Assembly: GCA_905221605.1 (NCBI GenBank)
Contig: CAJNDS010001835.1
Coordinates: 682,129 to 746,128 of the forward strand
Reading direction: 5' to 3'
DNA: 64,000 bases
DNA from: Symbiodinium natans
Taxonomy: Eukaryota; Sar; Dinophyceae; Suessiales; Symbiodiniaceae
The notes beneath the pieces are model-generated. The model searched no databases, was not told where the DNA came from, and was given only the letters and a program-made list of their open reading frames with translations. The position numbers were made by a program, and so were the translations under genes. Below are positions 11,323 through 23,711 of this stretch, piece by piece; position 1 is the stretch's first letter; each line of letters begins with the position of its first letter.

Positions 11323-12162
11323 GGCACCGAGCGCCAGCTGCCAGCAATGGCTTAAAACGATAATGCACATCGCACTTCTCTGGCCTTGTTTGCACACAAG
11401 GAGTGCGACGCAGAATCGCCGGGGTTGGAGGTCCATCTTAAAGATGGAAGGTTCTTGCGACCACCCTCCGCTGCTAGACCGCCCGGCAGTCCTGTCGATA
11501 GTGTCTCATGAGCCTCCTGTATCCTCAAGAGACAAAAAGGCAGCTCTATAGAGTATTCTCTTGGCGAGCCCTCAACTTCGTAGCAACAGTTGTCCTAATC
11601 AGGTCCTAATCCCTCAGCAACTCGGTCCTTCCAGTCGAGGGCACCGGTTCAAAGCCCTGCTGTTCCGCTTGAAAGCGCTCTGACCGCACCCGTGCGACTG
11701 AGTGGTCGGGTTCCAGGATTAAGGTGACTATCTTTGGTGGTGGGTAGTGCTAGGATCCTTTGGGGGGTCTCGGTCTTCCATGTTGGGCACGCGTCCAGCT
11801 GCAGAACCCTCTTGTTTGCACGACTTGTCGTCCCAAAGTCTTCCCCTGCACTGCCGATTCGTCTGCTTGCAGAATGGCAAAACAGCCCCGATCACGAAGC
11901 CCTGGGGCCCTGAGCCATAAAATTTACACGCTATAAGGCTGGAGCTGCAACATGAGGAGCGAGCGCAGCTCGAGGTGAGGAAGGGTGTTATTGCTGGCGT
12001 GCAGACATCGCATTCGACGCATTCTGGTGTATGTAGACCAGAATCCTTGTCTTCGATACTCGGTTAGCTAGCTGGCAGGTGGGAAGCATTCGGACACGTT
12101 GTCGCTCGGCGCGCATGTCTCACATTTGAGAGTGGGAGCTCCTGCAGTATGCCCATCGCGTG
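11323..12162. other. intergenic, no gene seen
   Basis: About 0.8 kb between the WG-repeat stop and the telomere-like array. No exon or RNA gene was recognised. Confidence 0.4.
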
Positions 12163-12304
12163 CCCTAAACCCTAAACCCTAAACCCTAAACCCCTAAACC
12201 CCTAAACCCCTAAACCCCTAAACCCCAAACCCCAAACCCCAAACCCCAAACCCCAAACCCCAAACCCCAAACCCCAAACCCTAAACCCTAAACCCTAAAC
12301 CCTA
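12163..12304 (-). repeat. telomere-like array with ordered variant blocks
   Basis: On the + strand the array starts with CCCTAAA units, changes to CCCCTAAA (four units), then to about nine CCCCAAA units, and returns to CCCTAAA (about four). The TTTAGGG strand is therefore the minus strand. Variants are in homogeneous blocks rather than mixed. Confidence 0.9.
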
Positions 12305-12496
12305 TTCGCTTCAAGGGGCGGAGTGCCCAAGGAGGGTTTCTTGCGAATGCTGTGCGTCACTTCGGCCCGCCCCGAAAACCTGGGCAGTTCTAGGCTGGGG
12401 CTTTTTTGGAGCCTTCAGGTTGACAACTGAAGGGGCTCTTGGCAAGGCCTCTGGCGTTTTAAGGGGGGTTGGAGCGTCTTTGATTCTGCTACCAAC

Positions 12497-13405
12497 GCAG
12501 AAGCCTTGCAGGCCAAGCATGCTGACTTGGAAGCACAGCTGTATGCTGCGGAGACCGGCCGACCGGACCGAAGCGTCGAACACGTCAAGCATAAGAAGAT
12601 GTTGGGGGTTTCGGCTTTTTAGGGGCATAAAATGTAGTTATGAAGTTTATACGATTTTGAAGCAGTTCGAGCCAAGTGCCAGCATCTTCTCAGAAGCAGA
12701 CGCACGAAGAGTATCGCAGAATGCCCAAAGTGGCTCACCTACCCCTACTAGATCAGACACCGTCGATTGCACAAAGCAAAGCCTCGGGGGGTTCGCTCCA
12801 GGACAGCGAGTCAGCGCTGGCTCCTCAGTTTCTGAGAGGAGGTTCACATTGGCTCTCTTTGGCTTTCGGTTTGATCGCGGCTCGCTCCTCCTCTTCTAAG
12901 CCCCGAGCACGTTACTGGTAATGACCCAGAATGCAGCCTGGCAGGGATGGATAAATGAGACCGTCTACCCCCAAGCTGACGATCCTTGGGCCGTGGAAGT
13001 GTGGCCTTTCTCTTCCGAGAGCCAAAGCCCCAAACTAGGCAGCCACGGCCCAGACAGCTGTTGTGAATCTTTTTTGGTGAGATGTGATGATTGCTTAGGC
13101 ATTCTTAATATTTGACGAACGATATACATACACTGTTATAACACTGACACACTACTCGCAGTTGATCTTGGGTTTTGGTACACACTGGCATCTCTAGGCT
13201 TTCTGTTTTGACTTCATTTGCGTTCCGAGCCTGCAGGGCCGCTCAGCAGTTGTTGGCCATGTTGGCCCAGCTGAAAACCCTCCAGCTGGACAGCGAGGCC
13301 AGCATTGCTCTTGCCAACCAAGACCAGCGGCATAGGATCGCGAAGCCGGATGCTGTTTTATTTGGAGCCTCAGCAGGAGAGGGTCGCGATGATGAAGCCA
13401 GGTAG
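12497..13405 (+). CDS. 3' exons of a coiled-coil protein gene (partial model)
   Basis: Three segments read as exons. The first (about 12497-12617) gives EALQAKHADLEAQLYAAE and a charged tail. The second (about 12660-12770) gives FEPSASIFSEADARRVSQNA and a Ser/Thr-rich stretch. The last follows CTGCAG at 13236, reads AAQQLLAMLAQLKTLQLD and ends DDEAR with a stop at 13403-13405. The heptad-like Leu/Ala spacing in the first and third suggests coiled coil. The splice junctions between them were not fixed and the 5' end is not found, although it must lie between the WG-repeat gene and 12.5 kb if this is one gene. No family is recognised. Confidence 0.4.
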
Positions 13406-13679
13406 CTCGGTGGCGTAGCCAATCACGACGTCACGACAGACTTGCCCTCTGTGCCATGTCAGCTTTCTGGGACACGAGGAGACAATGGCCTTGCACAGAC
13501 ATTTGTTCGCAACGACGACCGTCTTACTAGAACATCCTGACAGACTTCGATCTCCAGTTCCATATCTTCCATAGTCACATGCACAGGGTGTGTTCTAGCC
13601 AGGCCAGTTGCGGGTAGCGGGGCATCCAAAGCAGCAACAACGGACTGAGCCCGACTTAATTCGTTCAAGCGCGCAAGCC

Positions 13680-15838
13680 ATGGACGGGAGAGTGTCCATT
13701 GAAATCCAGAGGGCCTGTGGCTTCTCCAGCTCAGAATATCGTCTCTTTGACATCACAACCCGAGTTCTGGGCTTTCGTCGAATCAGGCCATACGTGAAAT
13801 GCAGGCTTGAGTGGGGGCCGACCAGCACCGAGATGCAGAGCACTTCCTTCGTTGAAGCTCCGGGCGATGAAAGCTGGTTCGACTGGGGGGACAAGTTGGC
13901 TTTTCCGGTGCGCTCCGACTTTTGGAAGGCATCCCGGTTCAAGGTCGTCGCGGAGGTTTTCGACAAGAGAGAGCTACAGGGCGTTGTGCGTGGAGACTCC
14001 TTCATTGGCACGGGAGAAGCTTGGCCGCTGTGGGCAGAGGCTGTGTGTGTGTGTGTGTGTTCACGTTTTTTGTAATCCCATTTCATATCATCCCTATTTC
14101 TGGCGAACCCTGAAGCAATCACTCCGCTCTCCGAAATCCGAGCAAGGAAATCTTTCTGGATCCCAACACGGTTGCATCCTCTCCTCAGCAGGGCCTCAAG
14201 GTCTTGCGCGAGGGCAAGAGCGCCGGCGAGTTGATCCTGGCCATCACCATGGAGGCACCAGACCAGGCGCGAGCCATCATGGCTGCCAGCACCTCCTGCC
14301 CTTTGAAACTTGGGCACGCGCTTAGAATCCTGAGGTACACTTAGCAGAGCAGCTGCCGAAGCGGTAGACCCGCATTTGTTTTCTGAAGCCACAGTTGAGA
14401 ATGAATGGATTGTTGGGTCAATCGTTGGCGCCTAGGACATCTGTGGCCCATGCGCTCGCGCAAGTGCTCCGAGCACCGAATGCAGTGGATTTGCTCATGG
14501 CTGCTCGCCCCCCGATGCTGGAGCTTTCCGAGGACACTGAGTCCGAGGTGGGGGGGTGGGGCTGCAGAGCTTTATTAGCGAGCACAAATACAAAAAGTGC
14601 TGACCCTGTTGCAGTAGCTCTCTTACTCGTAGCTTCAGCGCACTTTCATGCACAGTCCAGAAGTGGATGGTCGTGATGTGAACGGAGGTCCGTCGCTTGT
14701 TCCAAGCGTGGGTGCACCGCTTCTGTCAGCAGACGCTGCAACTCAGTGGTGGAGAGACAGATGAGCAGACTATTGGAGCTCTATGGAAGCTTGCGAGATC
14801 GGCACAGGAAATAGTTGCGTGCTGTGTGCGAAGCAGCACCGATGACGTGCAGGACATTGTTGTTGCTTGGCTCAGAAGCTTCTTCACGGGCTGCGCGGGA
14901 AAGGAAGCCCATCTCAATGAGGCACGCTTGCGAGGCCTCCTCACAATGCGTGAGCAGACCGGGGCTGGCCATGCCAATCCCAGAGAGGAGTTGCTCCGGA
15001 TGGGTGTCAACGTCGACAACCTCCGGAACGACATGCAGAACGCAGTGCTGGCGCGATTCAAGGAAGCAGAACAGGGCTCCGAGGAGGAAGTCTTCACTTG
15101 TGAGCAGATCGTCCAAGACGGTCGTGCAATGCCAGGGCTGTCTGTTGTTCTGCGCAGGTGTCCAGGATCCGACTCAGGCTTCAATGTTTTCATCTACCAC
15201 ACCGACTCGATTCGCAAGTGGCAGGCCAACTTCTCGTACGACCCATGCACACGAGCCGCGCTGCGCGCTGAGGATATCCTTCCCATTTGCTGAAGGCTTG
15301 CTAGTGGCTTCTGGAGGTCCCTTTAGGTGCTCCAATGTCACGAAGCAAGAGTAGGATTGAATAGGAGTAGAATCGGAGTAGAAAGCTCCCATGGCTGTTG
15401 AGCTACTGTACAGTGAGAGCCGCATCATGGTCTGTTGCTTAGGACTTCGACCTTGCGAGAGGGCAGGGCATAGGTGTTCCAAAAACATGCAGCACTGGCG
15501 CGAACGCAGTCCTCAGGGCATGCCGACCTGTGCCTGGCAGACTTTCTTGCTGACATGCAACCGGCTGTCCAACTGCAAGCTCCGCCACAGGCACAGTCAC
15601 GGCTGGATGCAGAACGATTACAGGCTGAGCCATGTTCAGCTGTCACTTCTCGGGACACATCAAGTAGCAGAGGAGTTTTGTGTACGTGTCCTGACGTGTG
15701 CGTGCTCGCCTGTTGAGATTCCGACATTGCCTTCTGCGGCTTTTGCAGGCCCTGCAGCACAGGGAGGAAGTGATCACGGCAGCGCATGAGGAAGCAGAGG
15801 CACGCTGCCGGAAGGCCCGGTCTAAGCCTCCGGTGTGA
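13680..15838 (+). CDS. C2-like domain protein with C-terminal coiled coil, six-exon model
   Basis: Model: 13680-14039, 14147-14266, 14395-14547, 14688-15272, 15510-15623 and 15749-15838, together 473 residues and a stop; all junctions keep frame. Donors are GC, GC, GT, GA and GC. Exons 1-2 form a C2-like fold: VSIEIQRACGF at the start, RPYVKCRLEW, FRVVAEVFD-like strands (here FKVVAEVFDKREL), GDSFIGTGEA and, after the splice, GKSAGELILAITMEAPDQ. C2 domains usually bind phospholipid membranes or proteins, sometimes with Ca2+; the Asp cluster needed for Ca2+ is not clear here. Exon 4 is a helical, unrecognised region (EVRRLFQAWVHRFCQQTL). The last exon reads LQHREEVITAAHEEAEARC, a short coiled coil, and ends KARSKPPV. 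The intron at 15273 (GA donor) is the weakest call; an internal acceptor-like site near 15158 suggests exon 4 may be divided. Confidence 0.55.
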
Positions 15839-18192
15839 AATGGGTGCACGCCTCATCAGCTCGTCATCCTGCGTGATGACTCTGCTTTCATGCGCAGGCG
15901 ACGAGCGCCCACCAGAACTTGCAGAAGCAGCCGTGGCCTTGGATGGCCGTCAGCCAGCAAACCCTTTGGAGCTGCCCCAAATCTGTTTACTGAAAGGCTG
16001 GAGGCCGGCAGGAAGCTGCTCGGCGTGCAAATATTTGGTCCTACTTCGGGTCACTAGGGTTCTCAGCTTGGAATAGCTTGGAATGAGGGAATCAGGTACC
16101 TTATGCTTCGGCCAAGCACGGGTTCAAAAAAAGGTACCTTATATCCCCGCATATATAACCTCAAAGGAATTCTATAGGGTACCTAACTTTCTTGGGTACG
16201 TGGGCAAGGCATGTTCATAGGTGATCCAGAACCAAGGAAGGTGGACACACTGCTTGGCAAGCTCGGTTCGGCTTCGACCTAGACGGGCAGGACCGAAGAG
16301 GGGCCGAAGCATTCCGCAAGCTTGTTTCGAGCACTGGCAACCCTGTAAATTGCGCAGCACCTGTGCAAAATATTATGCTGCCTCCTGAGCAGCCTGCATC
16401 AGGAGCTCACGGTGAGTGAGCAGCCTGGATCAAGAAGACCAAGATGTCTCGTTGCTTTGGGGGCAAGGGGCGAGCAGTGGATGAGCTGCATGCTGCAAGC
16501 CTTGGCCACTGCGCCACGGAGGGGTGAAGGGGTGCCGTGGACCAGATGAAAAGTGTCCGGCAAAGGATGTCCTTGCGAATGGGTTGGAAGCACGTGTAGG
16601 GCTAGCTGGGAGCAGATGCAGGATACTCAGAGCAAAGGCATACTTTGTCTCCATCGCAAAGCTCCGATGTCTCCTACACATGTGGCCTAAAGTACACTTC
16701 AGTTCTTGATGCCGCTCCGCTTTTGGTTCCCGTTAGGTTCATGTGGAAATTCATTGCCCTGTTCGGCTCGCCAGCGGGAGCTAATGCGGCTCATAGCTGC
16801 AGCCATGCCAATCGAAACGTCGCCTCCGCGCAGCCTCTCGGCTGGAACAGATAACCCTAAACCCTAAACCCTAAACCACTTGAATCCTCATCTGACCCTT
16901 GGAACTTGCTTGCTGGTGGTTTTTTTCATGCCTTGCTGGCTGAAGATCCTGAAGCCTTGGTGCGTTGAGAGCTCGGCTCAAGCAGCGTTGCTTTGGCGCA
17001 CACGCGGTGAGCAGCTCGGTGGAGAAGGCCATTCAGGGCCTACTGCTGAAGCATCTGACAAAGCATCCCTTTGCAGCAGGAGGCTTAACTTGCTCAACAG
17101 TTGATGTCGTGAGATGGGGCAGGAGATCATGCCACGCCAGCATCCGAAGCAGTCCCGCCATGCTGGGCACAAGATGCACAGTGAGGGCCCGAGCGCGCAT
17201 GTCGAAGAAAATCTCTTAACTCCGACAACATGCGTCAATCTGCCGCTGGGTGCAATGCAAAGTGGCCGGCTTGGCATTGTAACTCCCAGAAGAACTCCCA
17301 AGAAGAAGCTGCTGGACAGAATACGCTGAGGCACTCCCCATCCAGCGACCATGCCTCCCTGGATCAATTCTACTGTGCAGCTTGTCTTCGATTAGTAGAT
17401 GTTGGTTCTTGCGCACCGAAGCGCGGAGACAAAGATGCGCCCCCAGCATACTGGGCAATGGTACCAGTCACAGCCTGGCAACTGAGGGACTGGATGGGCT
17501 GGCAAGCTTTTCTGCCTACCCCGTGGATGCCAGCGCCGAGTCTTGTCAGCCGTTGCTTGTGCTGTCAGTCTTGCCGTTGCGGTGGCTCGGGCTCGGACAT
17601 TGCCTTGCAATATGCGTGGGCGACCGTCACACCGAATGGCAAAACTGTCGGACAGCTGCTTTGCCTCCCATGTCGAAAGCCGGCCGCCAAAAATGCAGAA
17701 CAGTGCCGAACCATTCATCTAGCTGTCAACCTCACAGGGCCCCGTTTGAACAACACTCTTCAGCATGGCCGCCGTGCTTGGGCTTTTAATAAAATTCGGA
17801 GGAGAGCAACGGATAAACATGGAATCACATGAAAGTAGGTGTTCTTTCTCGTGTCAGTCTTGGCAGAGCGGAGCCGATGCTCCAAACTTATCCAGCAAGC
17901 CTTCAACAAAAGACATCTAAACAGACAGACATTCTGGCCATTCTGTTTTTGTTGCAAACTGTATTCACTTCTGCGGTCTTACGGGTGAGATGAATAACGT
18001 GAGGTCGACTCCGCCTCAGACTACTCTTTCTATCTTGCTAACTTGCCATCAGCCAAGGACCAAAGCATTTCGGACCTAATTCAGATCCGCATGCTGCGCT
18101 TCGGGCCAGGGTTTCGGGCATGACTTACGTAGGCACTTGAGTGTAGGCACGGTAGGAATGGTAGCCACTTCTGTGTTGAAATTGCTGTTCAG
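15839..18192. other. gene-poor stretch with isolated exon-like segments
   Basis: No gene is supported. Weak coding-like segments occur at about 15900-15990 (DERPPELAEAAVALDGRQ) and about 17010-17088 (SSVEKAIQGLLLKHLTKH). A short telomere-type run (CCCTAAA, about three units) lies at 16853-16877. A Cys-rich frame at 17540-17700 has no recognisable zinc motif. Confidence 0.3.
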
Positions 18193-18267
18193 GATTTCTC
18201 TGCCACGGACTTCATCAATGCCGAGTGGGCTGACTCACTTGGCCATCGCATCAGCCGCATGGCTTGA
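18193..18267 (+). CDS. possible terminal exon of an unrecognised gene
   Basis: After the acceptor CTGTTCAG the frame reads DFSATDFINAEWADSLGHR, then ISRMA and a TGA, exactly 25 codons. Composition is protein-like and the AG-then-G context matches this genome. No upstream exons could be joined to it. Confidence 0.3.
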   Translation, partial: DFSATDFINAEWADSLGHRISRMA

Positions 18268-21200
18268 AGCTTCATGAATTCGCAAGAGACCCCAAATGCA
18301 GATCAACCCCATCGGCCATCGGTGCCTTCCCTTTTTTATTCGAGCAACCCCTTGTCCCCCCACCAGTGAGGTGTGTCCTGCAGCACGAAAGCGAACAACC
18401 TACAGGCGCACCTCTCGAAGCCGCTTCCTGGCGAACATACGACAGATACCACTGCACAGAACGACATAGTGTCACAGCAATGAAACCGCAGCATCTCCCG
18501 TCAGGAAGCTACAAAACAGAATGGTGCAGTTCCATGTTTTGACTTTCCTACCCTAGGAAAAGCCGCTTTTCTGTCAAGGAAAAAGCCGGACATTCTGCTC
18601 AATCTGAAGCCTGTCATTGGCATGTCCGTTTGGCAGTGCGGCTCCTGGGAAGGAACTAGTCGTGGTATCGGACATACATGAATATAGGTCAGAGGCTCGA
18701 TGTTGCTTCCGAGCCAACACGGAAGAGACTGAACTCCACGTGGTGTGCGCTTATGCATGTCGCGCTGAGCCAGCCAAGGAAACGCTTTTTTGGATCCTAC
18801 CACTAGTACCACGGAGAGGACCCTGGATTGCGTTGATCGTGCTACATGGCACTACGATGCACTGCAGCAACAGGCTGTGCTGGCTATCAGAAGGTGGTCG
18901 CATCTCGGTATGGGCAGCCTGACTGTATGATGTATGACGGCTGAAGCTGTTGTTCCAGATGCGCTGTCTAAAGTCGTGTCCAAAGTCTACCTAATCCCGC
19001 CCCTTGTCTCCAGGTGAAGCTGGATCAGAACGCGGAAAGCACAGACGTGCCGTCCTCAGACGGTCGGCCGAGGTTGGGCGAACTGCTGGGATTGAATCTC
19101 TTGAATCTCGGATCTTTTCGGGAGTCGCGCCGTGGACACAGCTACACCAGAAGCAGGTGCCCGTTTACTACGCATGTGTGCAAAGCCGGAAGCCCATGCC
19201 CGGCCTTGTCGGACATGATGTCGATGAGGATGCAGAAGGTTCGGAAGAGCTGCGCTCTGGCACAGGCCAGATGCCGAATCACTCAGCTTATCACTCAGGT
19301 GCATAAGTATCGGCGCTCGAGGGGGTTTTGGAAATGACACCGAACTCACTTTTGCTTGAATCTGCCCGAGAGGCTCCTGGAATGAAAGCCGCCAGTGCAG
19401 CAAGGAGGAGGAAGAGTGAACTCGTGGCAGCGACATGCACGAGAAGGGCGAAGAGTTGGCAAGCTACAGGAGCATGGAGTTTTAGAATGTCACAGCCCAT
19501 GGCCCCACTTTCTGGCAGTGCTTGCACCTTCTTTCAGATGCCATATAAACATGACCTGTAGTCTTGAAAATGCTCAGAAAAAAAAACGCCCTAAACCCTC
19601 AACCGCCCCTGAGTTGGGGCTACTCACGCAAGATCATGTAAACGAGGGAATGCTAACGCCCATGTCACCATGTTCCAAGAATTCGCTGACAGCTTCCGCG
19701 CACGCCTTTCACATTGCGTCAGCCCACGACCATGGCAGACCAATGTGTTCCAAACTGTCAGTTACGACGAGATGACGAGGTCGCACGTTTTGGGTAAACT
19801 TGTAAACATTGGGTGTGACGTGCCGGTTCTGAGTGCTGCAGAGGCCTTTGTTGAATACTGAGAACGTCATGTGTTGCAGTGGTGCCGGCTCCTGCGAGGG
19901 GCTCTCGCCTTTCAGAAGCGGCCGAGTAACACCCGATGCCTCGGAGAACACGATTTCAGAAGATGGGGGGTTGATCTAAATGACAGGCCTCTTCTTGGGT
20001 TGCCATTCGAGTATCTTCTTTGAGGGTGAGGAAGCACAATTCACAGGGCCTCTTACTCAGATCACCACCCCCATCTTTTTGAGTTTATTAAAACCCCAGC
20101 GTGCCTGAATGTGCCTGATGTCTTGAGAAGCGACGGAAGGTCTCCAAAGCCGAGCATCCGAAACGGGAGCCTCGGTATCGCTCCTGGGAGGTAGAGACAG
20201 CAACACCTCGATGACGAAAACCCTGACGGAACACCTGCTTCTGTCTTCAGTAGCAGCAGCTGACATGCAGTCAGCTTGACGTCACTATTTGCAAGGGTCG
20301 ACCGTTAGAAAATGCATGGGCAGCAGTCGCACATTCATACCGCTGTCCTGGGGCTGCTGCGGGCACTGTTGTGTGGATTTCCCCGGTTGCGCGTAGTCTC
20401 CATTTCGTGGTCTGTGTGCGCATGGGATGCCAGAGATGGGTTTTCGATGCACAGCAGTGCTCAATTTTACGCAGCAAAGTCAAAAGAACCATCCGCAGTG
20501 AACAGCAGGTGATGCGCGGCAGGCTCCATCAAGTTGTTGAAGTGGACGATGTGAGCTCTGCGCGCGGGGTGCTTGGTCCATCTGGTGTTCGAAGAAAGTT
20601 TGTTTAGGGTTGCCGTTGCCAAGGATTTAGGTCTTGCAGGCACGGTAAAACCCGGGATCTTCATCAATGTGTTTGAGAATGTGTCTCTGTGACAGTGTGT
20701 TTTTGGCTCTCTGCAAGTGGGCACCAGGACAATTTCTGACCGGCACATAGGACTCCATGTGCCAGACTTGTTCCGCTAAGGCACGGATCAGGCACCCCTG
20801 CATGCTTGCTTGAAGAGCGGTCTGCCTGCTGCAATGATGCAGACATCTTTGCCAATTCCTTGAAGTTAAATGAAATAAGCTTCCCACCAGTGCAGGCGTA
20901 CGTTTTGCCGGACAGACCAGCCCAGGACCCGATGCTCTCACGGGAATTCTGCTTCCGACTGCAAAGCACAGCGCTTGCAACTCGAGTTCGGTGGGCTTGC
21001 CACTCAACTCGAGTTCGTTAGGCTTGCCACTCATCGTGGTCATCTCAGGGAGGCAAATTTGAGGTAGCTGGGGCCTATAGAGTCTAGAGTCTGGAGCAAA
21101 GTTGAAGCCGAATGTCATGTCGGTAGAGGACCATGCTGCCTTGTCTCGCTCAGTTGAGCGCGGCGGGCTCAGCAGCCAGGTGAGACCTTGATCATCCTTG

Positions 21201-21540
21201 ATATCCAGCCCTTGCTTGTTCTGGAATGTCGCTCTGTTGGCATAGCTGAGCTTCTGCACGACATGGCCGTGCACATTCTGCTGGCTGACTGCTGCGACCT
21301 TGCTCAGCGCTAGAATGGAACCAGAACTTCCGGATTTTTAAAGATGGCTGCAATGGCTGCAATGTCAGCCAACGCTTCCAGCGCAATGGGACACATCCCT
21401 CAACCCGTCGGTGCAGAGAAGAAGGGCAGCTGCGCAGACTACGGCTTCTGTAGCTTGGCATTGGGTTAAAGTATGTTAAAGTCCCCACCACCTCCCAATT
21501 CGCTATATGATGCCATTGGTTTTCGTGGTCAGCCGCGCCA
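18268..21540. other. no supported gene
   Basis: About 3.3 kb. One open frame after CCTTGTCTCCAG (19015 onward) runs about 100 codons, but two frames overlap there and neither looks clearly coding. A 215-codon open frame lies on the minus strand at 20627-21274 without family resemblance. Nothing is called. Confidence 0.3.
20979..21032. repeat. 27-bp tandem duplication (two copies)
   Basis: Two adjacent 27-base copies (20979-21005 and 21006-21032) share AACTCGAGTTCG at the start and GGCTTGCCACTC at the end, with a few mismatches in the centre. Confidence 0.8.
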
Positions 21541-23668
21541 GGCAGCGAAGAGGAGCAGAACAACGCTTACAGGGCCATGCTGCAGCGTCTGAAGACCGAG
21601 GGTGTTTTGCAAGCACTCCGACCTGACTCACAAGGCCCACCATGCGGCTTTGGAGAATGTGTAGTTCATCTTATTGCAGTGCACATGAAAGCTTGCGACT
21701 TTCATTCTTCCATGGGAAAGGTGTGCTGCGCGTCAACGTGCCGTTCGCTGGCAAATTTGCAGAGCGCGACCTACTGATGGCTTTCTTGCGCCAGGAGGTG
21801 TTGAACCGTCGCAGCGATGTACGTTTCATCCACATTCTTGCACTTTGGCTGCATGGGCAATCAGGCATTGAGTCGAAAACGGCGTGGACCAAGTCAGAAA
21901 GCAAGGAAGAGTCCAGAGCCAGAAACGGAACAGACCAAGTCAGAAAACAGCACGAAAACACAATGGTGTGCAGAGCTGGTTGGGTTGGGTCTGTGCATTG
22001 ATTGTTCACATCGAGATGCTAAAGTTTCTCGGGAGGGGGTTTCTGATGCACTAAACGACTTGAATGCAGGCCAGTATTAGAGACTATGAGAGACCCGGCA
22101 AGGATGTGCGCAGTCACAGACACGAAGTTGCAGTGGCTGCATAAGAACGCAAAGCCCCATGTATTTGTAGGTTCCTTAGTACACCCTCGCCGACCCTCCC
22201 GGGGTTTCGGCGGATACTGGGCTTTATGTTTCTAACCTATGCAAAGGGTGGGCTGTGGGTTCAGAAGGCCGTGGCTCAACGTGAGGCCACGGATGTGCAG
22301 AATTTCTTCAGTGAGAAGATCGACCCACTCGTGCGGGACCCCCATATTTTTATTTCCTACCTGGTCCAGGACCTTCTTAGCATGATTCCACTTCTCTGCA
22401 CACTAGAATTGGGCAGTCGCTTTAAGCTTTACCCCTGTCACCTGTCCCCGTTCAGACAGAGACGCACAGAGACTGTTGCAACACAATGCATACATGTATT
22501 TACATGTATATGGGTACCATAAAGAGCTGCGGGCAGTGCATGCAACAGACAAGCCAAGCAGGTCTTGATCCGCGACATACGCATGAAACAAGGGGGCGCG
22601 ACAGATTTTGAAAGCCATATCATATGTACACACATATGCTCCCCCGTTGGATTCTGGAGGCCAAGCATGCAGCCATCGAAAAACATGTTGGAGGCTAGAA
22701 ATCGCTGAATCCCAGCACTGCATATTTCCAACATGCCAGCCAAAAGATCTGAGATCAGAAGTTCCACAAAACAAGAAGCCATGGCGAATAGAAGTGCAAG
22801 TCTTCACTCTTGATGCGAGTACAAACGCAACCCCACAATGTCCCAGGTAAAAAAGGGGGCTGTGCGCGTCCCGCACCGACTAGAGCGGGCATGGGTGCAA
22901 GCGGAGGGCATTAGAGAGGGGGAATGGGGGGCAGGAATAACAACAGCAGCAAGACGCAGCAGCACCAAAACGAAGAAGAAGAAGAAGAGCAAAACGAACA
23001 AAAGAGCGAAAAGAACAAAGCAAACTGAAACAAGAAGAAGAAGAAGAAGCAGAAGAAGAAGAAGAGCAAGAAGAGCAAGAAGAAGAGGAAGAAGAAGAAT
23101 AAGAAGAGCAAGAACAAGAACAAAATCAAGAAGAACAAGAACACGAAGAACAAAAAAGTAAGAACAAGGACTATGGCACCAAAAGCAAGAACGAGAACAA
23201 TAACAAGAACAAGAAGAAGAACAACAAGACAAAAGCAAGACCAAGAACAAGAAGAATATTGATAACAAGAGGAAGAAGAACAACAACAGCAAGAACGACA
23301 AAAGAGAAGGAGAAGGAGAAGAAGAAGAATAACAACAACAAGAAGAACAAGAAGAATGACAAACAAAAGACCAAGAATACATACAAGAAAAAGCGCAATA
23401 GCAATGACAGGAAAAAGGGCAACAGGAAGAACAGAAATAACAAGAATAACGAGAAGGACGAGAAAAAGAAGAAGGAGCAAAGAAGAAGAAGAAGAAGAAG
23501 AAGAAGAATACCAAGAAGAACAATACCAAGAAGAAGAACAAGAACAATAACAATAATAACAATAATCACATCAATGACAAGACAAGCAACAATAACAATA
23601 ATAACAACAAGGACAAGAACAAGAACAATAACAAGAACAAGAACAACAACAACAACAACAACAACAGC

Positions 23669-23711
<43 letters not shown>

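Noticed and set aside
11640-11690. GGTTCAAAGCC resembling a tRNA T-loop.
   Set aside because: No acceptor stem, D-arm or anticodon arm could be folded around it.
20627-21274. Minus-strand open frame of 215 codons.
   Set aside because: Includes a 27-bp duplication and lacks any recognisable motif; its orientation opposes all supported genes.
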